Shown in pieces: positions 7,762 to 18,401 of a DNA stretch of 18,585 nt. A program made the position numbers and the translations under genes. Every line of letters begins with the position of its first letter. Position 1 is the first letter of the stretch. This DNA comes from Alphaproteobacteria bacterium (GTDB lineage Bacteria > Pseudomonadota > Alphaproteobacteria > RUG11792), in NCBI GenBank assembly GCA_025998575.1, contig BNWD01000009.1, positions 1-18,585 on the forward strand. Reading direction: 5' to 3'. The notes beneath the pieces were generated by a model. It saw only the letters and a list, made by a program, of their open reading frames with translations, was not told where the DNA came from and made no database searches.

Positions 7762-8652
7762 CTATACCTTCAATTTTTCGAGATTTTTATTATCCTCGAC
7801 AATTTTCTTTATTTTTTTATTAGAAATATGCGTATAAATCTGAGTCGTAGAAATATCTTGGTGCCCAAGCAATTTTTGGATGCTGATGAGGTCAGCACCG
7901 TGAGAAAGCAGGTGGGTCGCGAACGCGTGCCTGATGACATGAGGGGAAATTTTCTGAGGCGGAATGCCAACTTCGAGCGCTATTTTTTTTAATAATTTAG
8001 CAAAATTTTGCCTCGTTATATGTCCACTTTTTGACGAAGATGGAAACAAAAAAGAGGCGTTTTTTTCTATCGAATTCATATAATCATTCAAGGTTTTTAT
8101 CGCCAAATCGTTCAGAGGAATGAGCCTTTCTCGGTCAGCTTTTCCGTTGATCAATAGCATATATCTGTCGATTTCTTTGTCATAAATTAGGCTATTTTTT
8201 TTGAGCGAAACAAGTTCAGAAACGCGAAGGCCAGCACCGTATAATATATGCAACATTGCCTTTAATTTTAATAAATTTTTATTTTGTTTTGTGTTGAAAT
8301 ATGTTAGTAAAGATTCAATTTCGTTTTCCGACAAAACCTTGGGAAGCGGTTTGTTTTTGCTCTTTAGTTTCAAGTTTAATGTCGGATCAACTTCTATAAT
8401 TTTCTCGTCATATATGAAAGAAAAAAATTGTCGAATTGCAGATAATTTTCGCATAATTGACGATTGTTTTAGGTTGGATTTTATTAAAATTTCTATATAT
8501 TTTTCTATATCCGATGCGGTTGATTTTGTTGAATACCCAAGTTCAAAAAACCTAAAAATATCGCTTTTATAAGCAGCGATAGAATTCAAAGAAAGATTCC
8601 TGTCTGCTGCCAACATTTCTTCAAATTTTTCTAATAAATTTTCTAATTGCAT
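7762..8652 (-). CDS. xerD: Tyrosine recombinase XerD
   Basis: Site-specific recombinase that resolves chromosome dimers at dif with XerC and FtsK. The N-terminal SAM-like DNA-binding domain (about 1-90) is followed by the catalytic domain with the full set R143 (GAGLRVSEL), K171 (INGKADRERLIPL), H238/R241 (SPHVIRHAFATHLL), H264 (LLGHQDIS) and nucleophile Y273 (TTQIYTHI). The HGADL and STTQIYTH wording favours XerD over XerC and over mobile-element integrases, and the miaA neighbour argues for a housekeeping gene. The ATG at 8650-8652 gives MQLENLLEKF, the typical start; another in-frame ATG lies 18 bases upstream at 8668-8670, and neither has a strong ribosome binding site. Confidence 0.9.
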   Translation of the reverse strand: MQLENLLEKFEEMLAADRNLSLNSIAAYKSDIFRFFELGYSTKSTASDIEKYIEILIKSNLKQSSIMRKLSAIRQFFSFIYDEKIIEVDPTLNLKLKSKNKPLPKVLSENEIESLLTYFNTKQNKNLLKLKAMLHILYGAGLRVSELVSLKKNSLIYDKEIDRYMLLINGKADRERLIPLNDLAIKTLNDYMNSIEKNASFLFPSSSKSGHITRQNFAKLLKKIALEVGIPPQKISPHVIRHAFATHLLSHGADLISIQKLLGHQDISTTQIYTHISNKKIKKIVEDNKNLEKLKV

Positions 8653-8692
8653 CGTTAATATTTTATACATTTTTTATAATAAATTTTATGTA

Positions 8693-8722
8693 AATTTACC
8701 ATTTTTAATTTTATATTTGCAA
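8693..8722 (-). promoter_or_regulatory. Possible promoter of xerD-miaA-hemY-dut
   Basis: On the minus strand TTGCAA (8717-8722) is followed after 18 bases by TAAATT (8693-8698), about 40 bases before the xerD ATG. The region is so AT-rich that other -10-like sequences (for example TATTAT nearer the gene) are also possible. Confidence 0.3.
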
Positions 8723-8753
8723 CAAAAAATAAAGAGTTAGCAAAAAATAAGTA

Positions 8754-8782
8754 TTGCACGTTGAAAAAAAGTGTGTTATAAT
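8754..8782 (+). promoter_or_regulatory. Strong sigma70-type promoter of the atp operon
   Basis: TTGCAC (8754-8759) and a perfect TATAAT (8777-8782) are separated by exactly 17 bases. The predicted transcription start near 8789 lies at the ribosome binding site AGGGAG (8789-8794), giving a very short leader. Confidence 0.75.
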
Positions 8783-8797
8783 AAAAATAGGGAGTTG

Positions 8798-9403
8798 TTG
8801 ACTTGTGGGATTGTGAATTTTAATAGTTTTAAGGCGCTGTCTACTTCGCTTCCTGGGAGATATGCTGCTGCGTTGTTTGAAGAGGGAAAGAGGACCGATT
8901 GTTTGAAGGACATTATTATGAATTTTGAAAGTATGGACAAATTTTTTGCGAAGAATGTGGCGATTCAAAAGCTTTTGACAAGCGCATCGATTAGCGCAAA
9001 ATCGTTGATTGACTGCTGGAATGTTGTTGGCGCTCATCTCGGTTTTCGCGCAATTTTTGTTAATTTTATGATAATTGTTGTCAAAAATAAGCGTTATGAC
9101 ATTATTAATATGATTCGGCACATATTTGATGTTGCTTTTTCGGCGCACATGAACAAACGATGGGTCGTTGTGACAACGGCCGTTGCTTTGTCGACTGAGC
9201 AAAAAAAGAGATTGTTAAATGTTCTTGGCGCGTTTTTTAGCGAGAAAGTCAGCGTGTCGTACAAAATTGATCAGGATATTTTAGGCGGAATTAAGATCAA
9301 TTCGGATGATATTATTGCTGATGCCTCGGTTGTTTCTCGAATAAGGCAGGTGGCTGAGTTCATGTCGAGCTCAGGCGTTAAGGTGGCGTATCATGAAGAT
9401 TAA
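8798..9403 (+). CDS. atpH: F1 ATP synthase delta subunit (OSCP)
   Basis: Delta (OSCP) is the peripheral stalk subunit that ties the F1 head to the b-subunit stalk. Family marks are [16 protein letters not shown] near the N terminus and [21 protein letters not shown] near the C terminus, and it comes first before alpha, gamma and beta as in other alphaproteobacteria. The sequence is otherwise quite divergent. There is no suitable ATG. Candidates are TTG at 8798 (3 bases after GGGAG, giving [12 protein letters not shown]) and GTG at 8813 (giving MNFNSFK but 18 bases from that site). The frame is open up to 8771, but upstream codons lie inside the promoter. I list the TTG with low certainty about the start. 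The 3' end overlaps atpA by 11 bases. Confidence 0.87.
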   Translation: MTCGIVNFNSFKALSTSLPGRYAAALFEEGKRTDCLKDIIMNFESMDKFFAKNVAIQKLLTSASISAKSLIDCWNVVGAHLGFRAIFVNFMIIVVKNKRYDIINMIRHIFDVAFSAHMNKRWVVVTTAVALSTEQKKRLLNVLGAFFSEKVSVSYKIDQDILGGIKINSDDIIADASVVSRIRQVAEFMSSSGVKVAYHED

Positions 9404-10960
9404 AGCTACTGAAATATCGAAAATTTTGCAGGAAAAAATTTCTGAATTTTCCGCCAATGTTGATGTTTCTGAAGTCGGATATATATTGTCTGTTGGCGAT
9501 GGCATAGCAAGAGTATTTGGCTTAGAAAATGTTCGCGCTGGCGAGTGGGTCGAGATAATTTCCTCGAAAACGTGCGAGCATGTGATGGCGATTGCGACTA
9601 ATCTTGAGGCTGATAATGTTGGCGTTATTATTGTTGGGGATGACTCGAATATCAAGGAGCACGATGTTGTCAAGAGGACGCGAAACATTGTGAATGTTGA
9701 GGTTGGCATGGGTTTGCTGGGCAGGGTTGTCGATGCTTTGGGACGGCCAATTGATAATAACGACCCTATATCTTGCACGACAAAATATAATATGGAGCGG
9801 CCGGCTCCGGGAATTATCGCTCGCCAGTCGATTTGTGAGCCACTTTTGACTGGCGTGCGGATTGTTGACGCATTGTTTCCGATTGGGCGTGGACAGCGCG
9901 AGTTGATTATAGGTGACAGACAAACTGGCAAAACGGCGATTGCGATTGATGCGATCATTAACCAGAAGCAATATAACGATTCGTTGCCGCCTGACAAAAA
10001 TATATATTGTGTTTATGTCGCGATTGGGCAAAAGAGATCGTCGGTCGCGAGGATCGTGAAAACGCTGGAAGAACAAGGCGCCCTGGCTTACACGATAGTT
10101 GTCGCCGCGACGGCTTCTGATCCGGCTTCGATGCAATATATTGCCCCGTATACTGCTTGCGCTATGGGGGAGTATTTTCGTGATAATGGCATGCATGCGT
10201 TGATTGTTTATGACGATTTGTCGAAGCATGCCGTCGCTTATCGCCAAATTTCGTTGTTGTTAAGGCGTCCGCCTGGTCGTGAGGCGTTTCCAGGTGACAT
10301 ATTCTATCTTCATTCGCGGCTTCTGGAGCGTGCGGCAAAGATGTCTGAAGCCTTTGGAGGCGGTTCTTTGACGGCATTGCCTATTGTTGAGACGCAGGCT
10401 GGTGATGTTGCGGCGTATGTTCCGACAAACATCATTTCGATAACAGACGGCCAGTTGATTTTGGAGTCAGATTTGTTTTATAAGGGGATTCGCCCTGCGA
10501 TAAACATAGGCCTTTCCGTCAGTCGCGTTGGCTCTGCGGCGCAGACAAAGGCCATGAAATCTGTTGCCGGTAATATCAAAATCGAGATGGCGCAATACAA
10601 TGAGCTTTCATCGTTTGCGCAGTTTAGCAGCGATTTGGATAGCTCGACAAGAAAATTGCTTGATAATGGTGAGAAAGTCATTGAGATATTGAAGCAAGCG
10701 CAGTATAAAACATTGACAAGCTCCGAACATGTTGTTGTTTTATACGCTGTCACAAACGGGCATTTGCAGGATATTGATAAAAAGAATGTTAAAGATTTTG
10801 AAGTGGCCCTGTTAAAAAGCGCCGCGGCAGAGACGGATCTTTTGAAGCGATTGGAAAAAGAAAATGCATTAACTTCTGAGTTACAAACTGATTTGGATGA
10901 ATTTATCCTAAATTTTAAACACAGATGGATGGCTATTAATTCTGGCGTGGGAGGTGTTTG

Positions 10961-10961
<1 letters not shown>
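9393..10961 (+). CDS. atpA: F1 ATP synthase alpha subunit
   Basis: Non-catalytic nucleotide-binding subunit of the F1 hexamer on the inner membrane. At 522 residues it is about 10 longer than is usual. The N-terminal beta-barrel shows [20 protein letters not shown], the P-loop is GDRQTGKT (174-181), and the arginine-finger region reads [16 protein letters not shown]. Typical blocks [42 protein letters not shown] and [21 protein letters not shown] are intact, so the protein looks functional. ATG at 9393 lies inside the end of atpH. Third codon positions are rich in G and T, markedly unlike hppA downstream. Confidence 0.98.
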
Positions 10962-13260
<2,299 letters not shown>

Positions 13261-13331
13261 ATATTTGTTGACTTTATATGCGAATGTGGGTTAACATATA
13301 ATTATATGGTGGTTTTAGTTGTTTTTTATCT

Positions 13332-13946
13332 ATGACGAAGAGGGTTAACGCGAAATATAAGATTGACAGAAGACTAGGAATTAATCTTTGGGGCAGGGCG
13401 AAGAGTCCGTTTAATGTTCGTAATTATGCGCCTGGAGAGCATGGAAAGGAACGTGGGAAGCCTTCTGACTATTGTGTGCAGTTGCGAGCGAAGCAGAAAC
13501 TGAAGGGGTATTATGGGAACATTGGAGAGCGTCAGTTTCGTAATATTTATCAAGAGGCTGTGAGAACTCGTGGCGATACTTCTGAGAACTTGATTGGGTT
13601 GTTGGAGCGCAGGTTGGATGCTGTTGTTTACAGGATGAAATTTGCGATAACTGTTTTCGCTGCGCGCCAAATGATTAATCATGGGCATATCGCTGTTAAT
13701 GGCAAACGCGTGAACATGGCGTCGTATAAAGTGAATGAAGGTGATGAGATTTCTATTGTTGACCGCATGACGGATAACGTGAACACGGTTTCTGCTATTT
13801 CCTCTTCTGAGCGAGATATCCCGGCATATTTCGACATGGAGGGAAAGGGGCTGAAAGGTAAATTTGTTCGTGTTCCGAAACTTGCTGATGTTCCGTATCC
13901 GGTTAGTATGGAACCAAATTTGGTTATCGAATTCTATTCTAGGTAG
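13332..13946 (+). CDS. rpsD: 30S ribosomal protein uS4
   Basis: Primary 16S rRNA-binding protein of the small subunit body. The 204-residue product starts [20 protein letters not shown], then [20 protein letters not shown] with [16 protein letters not shown], and carries the S4 RNA-binding domain (about 92-155: [16 protein letters not shown], then [18 protein letters not shown]). It ends NLVIEFYSR, a typical alphaproteobacterial C terminus. The 71-base gap after atpD contains TATAAT at 13297-13302, a possible -10, but no -35 at proper spacing. The ribosome binding site is weak. The LolA-like gene begins 4 bases after its stop. Confidence 0.97.
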   Translation: MTKRVNAKYKIDRRLGINLWGRAKSPFNVRNYAPGEHGKERGKPSDYCVQLRAKQKLKGYYGNIGERQFRNIYQEAVRTRGDTSENLIGLLERRLDAVVYRMKFAITVFAARQMINHGHIAVNGKRVNMASYKVNEGDEISIVDRMTDNVNTVSAISSSERDIPAYFDMEGKGLKGKFVRVPKLADVPYPVSMEPNLVIEFYSR

Positions 13947-13950
13947 TTTT

Positions 13951-14559
13951 TTGTTTCTGTTAAAGACCTGCCATCAGTTTTTGGCATTCGTTTTGTTTTT
14001 TGCAGTTCATGCGATTGCACACGATGTTGAAGAGTTGAAGAGGCAGGTTGAATCGTATATAAACAATGTTTGCTGCATCGCTTCTGATTTTATTCAGTTG
14101 TTTGGCGATGGGAAGTGTTATTCTGGAAAATTTTATCTTTTAAGAAAAAAAGGTGACACGAAAGTAAAAATAGATTACGTGGAGGGAATAAAGCAGAAAA
14201 TTTTCATAAATAACGGAACGATCACTATTTTGCAAAATGGGAGGATGTATAACAGTTCGATTGAGAAGATGCCGATTTATTCCGTTTTGAGTGGTCGCTT
14301 GAATTTGAAGAATGAAACCGTGGAAATTATCGAAAATTCTGACAATCTGTTGCGCATAAAAATCAAAAATTTCAGAGGTTTCGCGTTGACTTTGGTTTTC
14401 TCAAAGTATGAAAAAACTAAGAATATCCAAACTCTTGAGGCCTGGATAGTGGATGATGGAAATGTTGAGACGTTGTTTAGCTTGAATTCTGAAAATCGAA
14501 CGATTAATGACGAAAAGTCTATCCCAAAAGGCACATTTTCAAATGAAAAAGCGCGTTAA
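13951..14559 (+). CDS. LolA-like periplasmic outer-membrane lipoprotein carrier
   Basis: LolA takes lipoproteins from the LolCDE transporter and carries them across the periplasm. The product has an N-terminal signal peptide (hydrophobic core FLAFVLFFAV ending AIAH) and then the LolA-type beta fold: VEELKRQVESYINNVCCIAS with DFIQLFGDGKCYSGKFYLLR, KVKIDYVEGIKQKIFINNGT, an inner ILQNGRMYNSS strand and the PIYSVLSGRL helix. The match is by pattern and length (202 residues), not a strict motif. The frame is open from 13864 inside rpsD; I chose TTG at 13951 because it gives a clean signal peptide and the AGG of the rpsD last codon (13941-13943) sits 7 bases upstream. Probably co-transcribed with rpsD. 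Confidence 0.68.
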   Translation: MFLLKTCHQFLAFVLFFAVHAIAHDVEELKRQVESYINNVCCIASDFIQLFGDGKCYSGKFYLLRKKGDTKVKIDYVEGIKQKIFINNGTITILQNGRMYNSSIEKMPIYSVLSGRLNLKNETVEIIENSDNLLRIKIKNFRGFALTLVFSKYEKTKNIQTLEAWIVDDGNVETLFSLNSENRTINDEKSIPKGTFSNEKAR

Positions 14560-14593
14560 ACTGCAGATCCTTCTTTAAAAAAACTGCCGATTC

Positions 14594-14622
14594 TTGTAAA
14601 ATAGTGAATAGATTTTTATAAT
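14594..14622 (+). promoter_or_regulatory. Sigma70-type promoter of hppA
   Basis: TTGTAA (14594-14599), a 17-base spacer and a perfect TATAAT (14617-14622). The predicted start near 14629 leaves a leader of only about 8 bases before the hppA ATG at 14637. Confidence 0.7.
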
Positions 14623-14636
14623 GTTTGGTCGAGTTT

Positions 14637-16718
14637 ATGTTACAAACCATCTGGGCTGTTATCGTTTCATGCGGAATTATCGCCGTGCTGTTCGCGATAG
14701 CAAAAATTAATTCTGTTTTCAAGTGTCCGAGCGGCAACGAACTGATGAAAGAGGTCGCGTTGGCGATTCAAGTCGGCGCCAAAGCCTATTTGAACCGACA
14801 ATATTCGACGATTGCGATCGTTGGCGCGCTTGTCACTGCAGCGCTTTGGATTTTCCTGTCAAATTTCGTCGCGATCGGCTTCATCATCGGTGCGTCGTTA
14901 TCAGGCATTGCGGGCTATATCGGAATGAACATTTCGGTGCGCGCAAACGTCCGAACTGCAGAGGCCGCGCGGATTTCTATCCAAAAAGCCCTCTCTGTCG
15001 CATTCGACTCCGGAGCTATAACAGGGATGTTAGTCGTTGGGGCCGGACTTTTGGGCGTTGCAGGCTACTATTTCGTGTTGACGTCGCTCTCTCTTGAAAC
15101 AAGACTTGTCACTGAATCGTTGGTTGCCCTGAGTTTCGGAGCATCTTTGATCTCGATTTTCGCAAGATTAGGAGGGGGAATCTTTACGAAAGGAGCCGAT
15201 GTCGGAGCCGATTTGGTTGGCAAAATCGAGTCGAACATTCCGGAGGATGATCCAAGAAATCCAGCCGTTATCGCGGACAATGTTGGAGACAACGTCGGAG
15301 ACTGCGCTGGCATGGCCGCCGATTTGTTCGAGACATATGCCGTGACAATCGTTGCCTCAATGGTTTTGGCCAGCATCCACTTTGCGGATGAATTCAAAGA
15401 AACCATGATGCTCTACCCGTTGGCGATCAGCTCCGTCTGCATCATCGGCTCCATTTTGGGAACGTTCTTCGTCAAACTGGGCTCATCGAACAACATCATG
15501 CGCGCGCTGTATAACGGGCTCATCGCAGCCGGCATATTCTCCGCGATATTGATCTTTGGCATAACAAACTTCATGTTCGATAGCTTGACACAAGAAATCG
15601 CATTCGCAGGCGGCACGTTCTCGCCAAAAGACCTCTTGATCTGCTCACTCGTTGGAATTTGCGTCACAGGTCTCCTGGTCGTCATCACAGAATACTATAC
15701 CTCCGTCTCGTATCGCCCAGTCAGAAGCGTCGCAAAAGCCTCGGAAACAGGTCATGCAACAAACATAATCCAAGGCTTAGCCGTTTCGATGGAATCGACC
15801 GCTCTTCCTGTTATCGTCATATGCGGCGGCATCATATTCTCATACGTCTTTGCCGGCATATTCGGAATCGCAATCGCCGCGACGACAATGCTTGCGTTTG
15901 CTGGTATAATAGTCGCTCTCGACGCTTATGGCCCTGTGACGGATAACGCAGGCGGAATCGCTGAAATGTCTGATTTGCCAAGCGAAGTTCGTGTAATCAC
16001 AGATGCGCTAGACGCCGTCGGGAACACAACAAAAGCAGTCACCAAAGGCTATGCTATCGGATCCGCAGGGCTCGCAGCGTTGGTGTTATTCGCGACATAT
16101 GTTGAGGACTTGGAACATTACTTTCCAAACATAAATGTTGAATTCAACTTGCAAAACCCATACGTTCTGATCGGTTTGTTAATAGGCGCTATGTTGCCAT
16201 ATTTATTTGGCTCGTTCGGCATGAAAGCAGTCGGAAGGGCAGGTGGCCGAATTGTCCTCGAGGTGCGTCGTCAGTTCCAAGAGATAAAGGGAATCATGAC
16301 AGGCGAAACCAAACCGGATTACAAAACTGCAGTCGATATCCTAACCAAATCAGCGATTCGAGAGATGATCGCACCGTCCATTCTTCCTCTTCTTGCTCCA
16401 GTTCTCGTCTACGCAATCATAAATTCGATCGCTGGCCAATCCTCAGCCTTCTCTGCACTCGGCGCAACGCTTATCGGAACAATAGTTTCAGGGTTATTCG
16501 TTGCTATTTCGATGACATCCGGCGGCGGCGCATGGGACAACGCGAAGAAATACATTGAAGACGGGCACTTCGGCGGCAAAGGCTCTGACGCCCACAAAGC
16601 AGCGGTCACAGGAGACACGGTTGGCGATCCATATAAAGACACCTCCGGTCCATCCATTAATCCTATGATCAAAATAATTAACATAGTTGCCATCCTGCTT
16701 TTGGCCGTTTTGGCTTAA
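14637..16718 (+). CDS. hppA: Membrane-bound H+-translocating pyrophosphatase, K+-independent
   Basis: Couples pyrophosphate hydrolysis to proton pumping across the inner membrane. The 693-residue, many-span protein has the substrate-binding run [11 protein letters not shown] then [19 protein letters not shown] with [15 protein letters not shown], and later [34 protein letters not shown] and the C-terminal [32 protein letters not shown]. The lysine in GNTTKA (about residue 466), with T three positions on, is the established mark of K+-independent H+ pumps; K+-dependent forms have alanine. ATG at 14637 is preferred to a TTG at 14625 close to the -10. Third positions are rich in C and A and codon use differs from the atp and rpsD genes on the same strand. 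Own promoter and terminator. Confidence 0.97.
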   Translation: MLQTIWAVIVSCGIIAVLFAIAKINSVFKCPSGNELMKEVALAIQVGAKAYLNRQYSTIAIVGALVTAALWIFLSNFVAIGFIIGASLSGIAGYIGMNISVRANVRTAEAARISIQKALSVAFDSGAITGMLVVGAGLLGVAGYYFVLTSLSLETRLVTESLVALSFGASLISIFARLGGGIFTKGADVGADLVGKIESNIPEDDPRNPAVIADNVGDNVGDCAGMAADLFETYAVTIVASMVLASIHFADEFKETMMLYPLAISSVCIIGSILGTFFVKLGSSNNIMRALYNGLIAAGIFSAILIFGITNFMFDSLTQEIAFAGGTFSPKDLLICSLVGICVTGLLVVITEYYTSVSYRPVRSVAKASETGHATNIIQGLAVSMESTALPVIVICGGIIFSYVFAGIFGIAIAATTMLAFAGIIVALDAYGPVTDNAGGIAEMSDLPSEVRVITDALDAVGNTTKAVTKGYAIGSAGLAALVLFATYVEDLEHYFPNINVEFNLQNPYVLIGLLIGAMLPYLFGSFGMKAVGRAGGRIVLEVRRQFQEIKGIMTGETKPDYKTAVDILTKSAIREMIAPSILPLLAPVLVYAIINSIAGQSSAFSALGATLIGTIVSGLFVAISMTSGGGAWDNAKKYIEDGHFGGKGSDAHKAAVTGDTVGDPYKDTSGPSINPMIKIINIVAILLLAVLA

Positions 16719-16734
16719 TAGCTTCCTACTCCAC

Positions 16735-16759
16735 GGGCGGGAGGATATCTCGCCCTTTT
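16735..16759 (+). terminator. Rho-independent terminator of hppA
   Basis: GGGCGGGA (16735-16742) pairs with TCTCGCCC (16748-16755), with one G-T pair and a 5-base loop, followed by TTTT. It lies 17 bases after the hppA stop. Confidence 0.8.
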
Positions 16760-16888
16760 GCCCTCAACAAACATTTTCAACCTCAAAAAACCTCCGTATA
16801 TTATTATGATACCAATAATTCGTTAACAAATCGTTAATTTATTTTTAAAATTACTAATCTACATTTGACATAATATATTGATATTTCC

Positions 16889-16919
16889 AGCTACCGATGA
16901 TCTCGGCAGCTAGTTTTTT
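16889..16919 (+). terminator. Second hairpin with T-run, no obvious plus-strand gene
   Basis: AGCT-A-CCGA pairs with TCGG-C-AGCT (one A/C mismatch, 5-base loop), then AG and six Ts. Only the plus strand has the T-run. It lies 17 bases past the 3' end of the minus-strand exported-protein gene, so it would stop plus-strand read-through entering that gene antisense. The rest of 16719-16935 holds the first terminator and AT-rich sequence with no ORF I would support. Confidence 0.5.
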
Positions 16920-16935
16920 CAAGAGAAATTGTCAT

Positions 16936-18145
16936 CTAATTCTGAAAATGTTGTGACGCTTGAAGCAATGAGTCGTAGAAAATGTCAAGGTAGGCAGGAT
17001 TATCAAGATAATCGTTGATTAATTCATGAGCTTCATTTTCAAAGAGTGTTTTTCGTTCTTCATCATCACGAAATTCCAATGCCATGTCACGAAAATAATT
17101 AGCCAATGCATTTTCGAATTTTTCCTTACCCAAATATTCCTTGATTAAGTCACGAACTTTATTTTCCGAGAGCATTTTATATTCCTCTCTCGCTTTTGAA
17201 TTACTTGTTTCCCATTTCAACTCCAACATACCTAGATGCGGTATCAGCATAGCCGACAGTAGTATCGCCTTCTTGTCGTCAGGATTATCTCTTAAATGAG
17301 CCAGAACAAAATCATTTGTCTTTTTTAACATATCATAGTCAAATTCGCCTGTGTCCCAAACTCTCCTAGTCAATTCCATAAAACAACTTTTTGCTCTCCA
17401 AAAATCATTATCATCAGCATCATGCTCATTCCAGAAAACGAAAGCATGTATTTCACTCGAAAGTAACGTTGCAACACTGTTTAACAGTTGATTAAGCACG
17501 TCTTTTTCACTAAATTTGATATAATTAATATTATAATTAGGAAAATCTAGCTGAAACAACCACCCACCTAATGTTATATTGTAAATATACCGCGCGTATA
17601 ATTCATTGCTTTCTGAACAAAAAAGAGGGAAAGCATATCCAATTCCTTTACACGAGCATTTAATTAGCATCAATTCTCTTCCTAACAGGGCTTTTCCAAA
17701 CAGTAATTCGCGCGCAGCAAGACCAATTATGCCGATATGACAGCCTTTTGATGCTGCTTTGTTGTAAAATTTCGCAGCGTTATCGCGCATATCAGTCTCA
17801 ACGTTAGAAAGTTCATTTATAGCGACGCTTTGTTCCAGTCTCATTTTGTCGCACATCTTGTAGCGATTATCGTTCTGATCAAGCTCGCCTGAGTTAACGC
17901 GTTTAGATAGAGAGATATACTCTTTCTCGAACTCAGAATACTTTTTATTAACTGCATCAAATTGCAGCGTCAAAGAACACGGGACCCCAGACAGCCTATT
18001 CCTCCACAAAGCGATTTTAGTTGGCGCCTCTTCAATTAGACAGGGTGCTATAACCCCCCCCCGCAGGGACTGTTTCTTGCGTACAATTAGCTGTTACGTT
18101 TGCTATTAGCGTCATTAACAACGCTCCTATTACCTTCTTCTTCAT
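16936..18145 (-). CDS. Unrecognised exported protein; signal peptide and body split by a 9-G tract
   Basis: I do not recognise the family. The gene begins at ATG 18143-18145 after a GGAAGG site (9-base spacer) and a near-consensus promoter. The first codons give MKKKVIGALLMTLIANVTA, a clear signal peptide with predicted cleavage VTA/NC. A run of nine Gs (18054-18062) then puts translation out of frame, ending GGGYSTLSN at a TGA (18032-18034), 37 residues in all. One G fewer would read GGGVIAPCLIEEAPTK and continue into the long downstream frame, giving about 402 residues. The body is mostly helical: a charged possible coiled coil, a FYNKAASKGCHIGIIGLAAR stretch faintly like half a Sel1 repeat, and a tandem 42-residue duplication at the C terminus. 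With nine Gs the body alone would need TTG at 18007, which has no ribosome binding site. Candidate secreted or surface protein by inference only. Confidence 0.6.
17012..17178 (-). repeat. In-frame tandem duplication, period 126 bases (42 residues)
   Basis: The 41-base blocks 17138-17178 and 17012-17052 match at 32 of 41 positions and are offset by exactly 126 bases. The protein copies read SENKVRDLIKEYL and FENEAHELINDYL, and similarity fades after that. The copies lie at the C terminus of the exported protein. Confidence 0.7.
18054..18062 (-). repeat. Homopolymeric tract of nine Gs in coding sequence
   Basis: Nine Cs on the plus strand, read as GCG GGG GGG GGT in the signal-peptide frame. 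Eight or eleven Gs would join the signal peptide to the long downstream frame. It is the only long G/C homopolymer I see in this AT-rich window. Confidence 0.9.
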
Positions 18146-18190
18146 CTTACAATACCTTCCGTAAAAACTGTTAACATAACTACAAAACTA

Positions 18191-18219
18191 ATATTAAGCT
18201 AATATTTAGCGGTTGTCAA
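18191..18219 (-). promoter_or_regulatory. Near-consensus promoter of the exported-protein gene
   Basis: On the minus strand a perfect TTGACA (18214-18219), a 17-base spacer and TAATAT (18191-18196), about 45 bases before the ATG at 18145. It is the closest match to the sigma70 consensus in the window. I see nothing else in 18220-18401, which is AT-rich intergenic sequence. Confidence 0.75.
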
Positions 18220-18401
18220 TAGTTTATTTTGAAAATAGCTTAAGAATACTTAAAATTTTATGTAAATATGATGGCTGATTTTTTGCATTTTGAGAAGCAA
18301 AGTTTTGTTTATAGGCAATCATTTATATGTGAATTTTTACTTTTATGAAATCATTTATTATTTTCCAAGGTAAAGAAGGAGCAAAAACAATATTAATAAA
18401 A

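Noticed and set aside
7762-8652. Tyrosine recombinase as a mobile-element integrase
   Set aside because: Motifs match XerD closely, it is operonic with miaA, and there is no tRNA, attachment repeat or cargo nearby.
9522-10247. Minus-strand open frame of 241 codons
   Set aside because: It is antisense to atpA, which is fully conserved here.
13268-13302. TTGACT and TATAAT upstream of rpsD as a promoter
   Set aside because: The spacing is 23 bases, too long for a standard sigma70 promoter; only the TATAAT is worth noting.
16822-16837. GTTAA-N7-TTAA, a perfect match to the CtrA box (reverse orientation)
   Set aside because: It lies between two 3' gene ends rather than in a promoter, and such an AT-only pattern is expected about once by chance in an AT-rich window this size.
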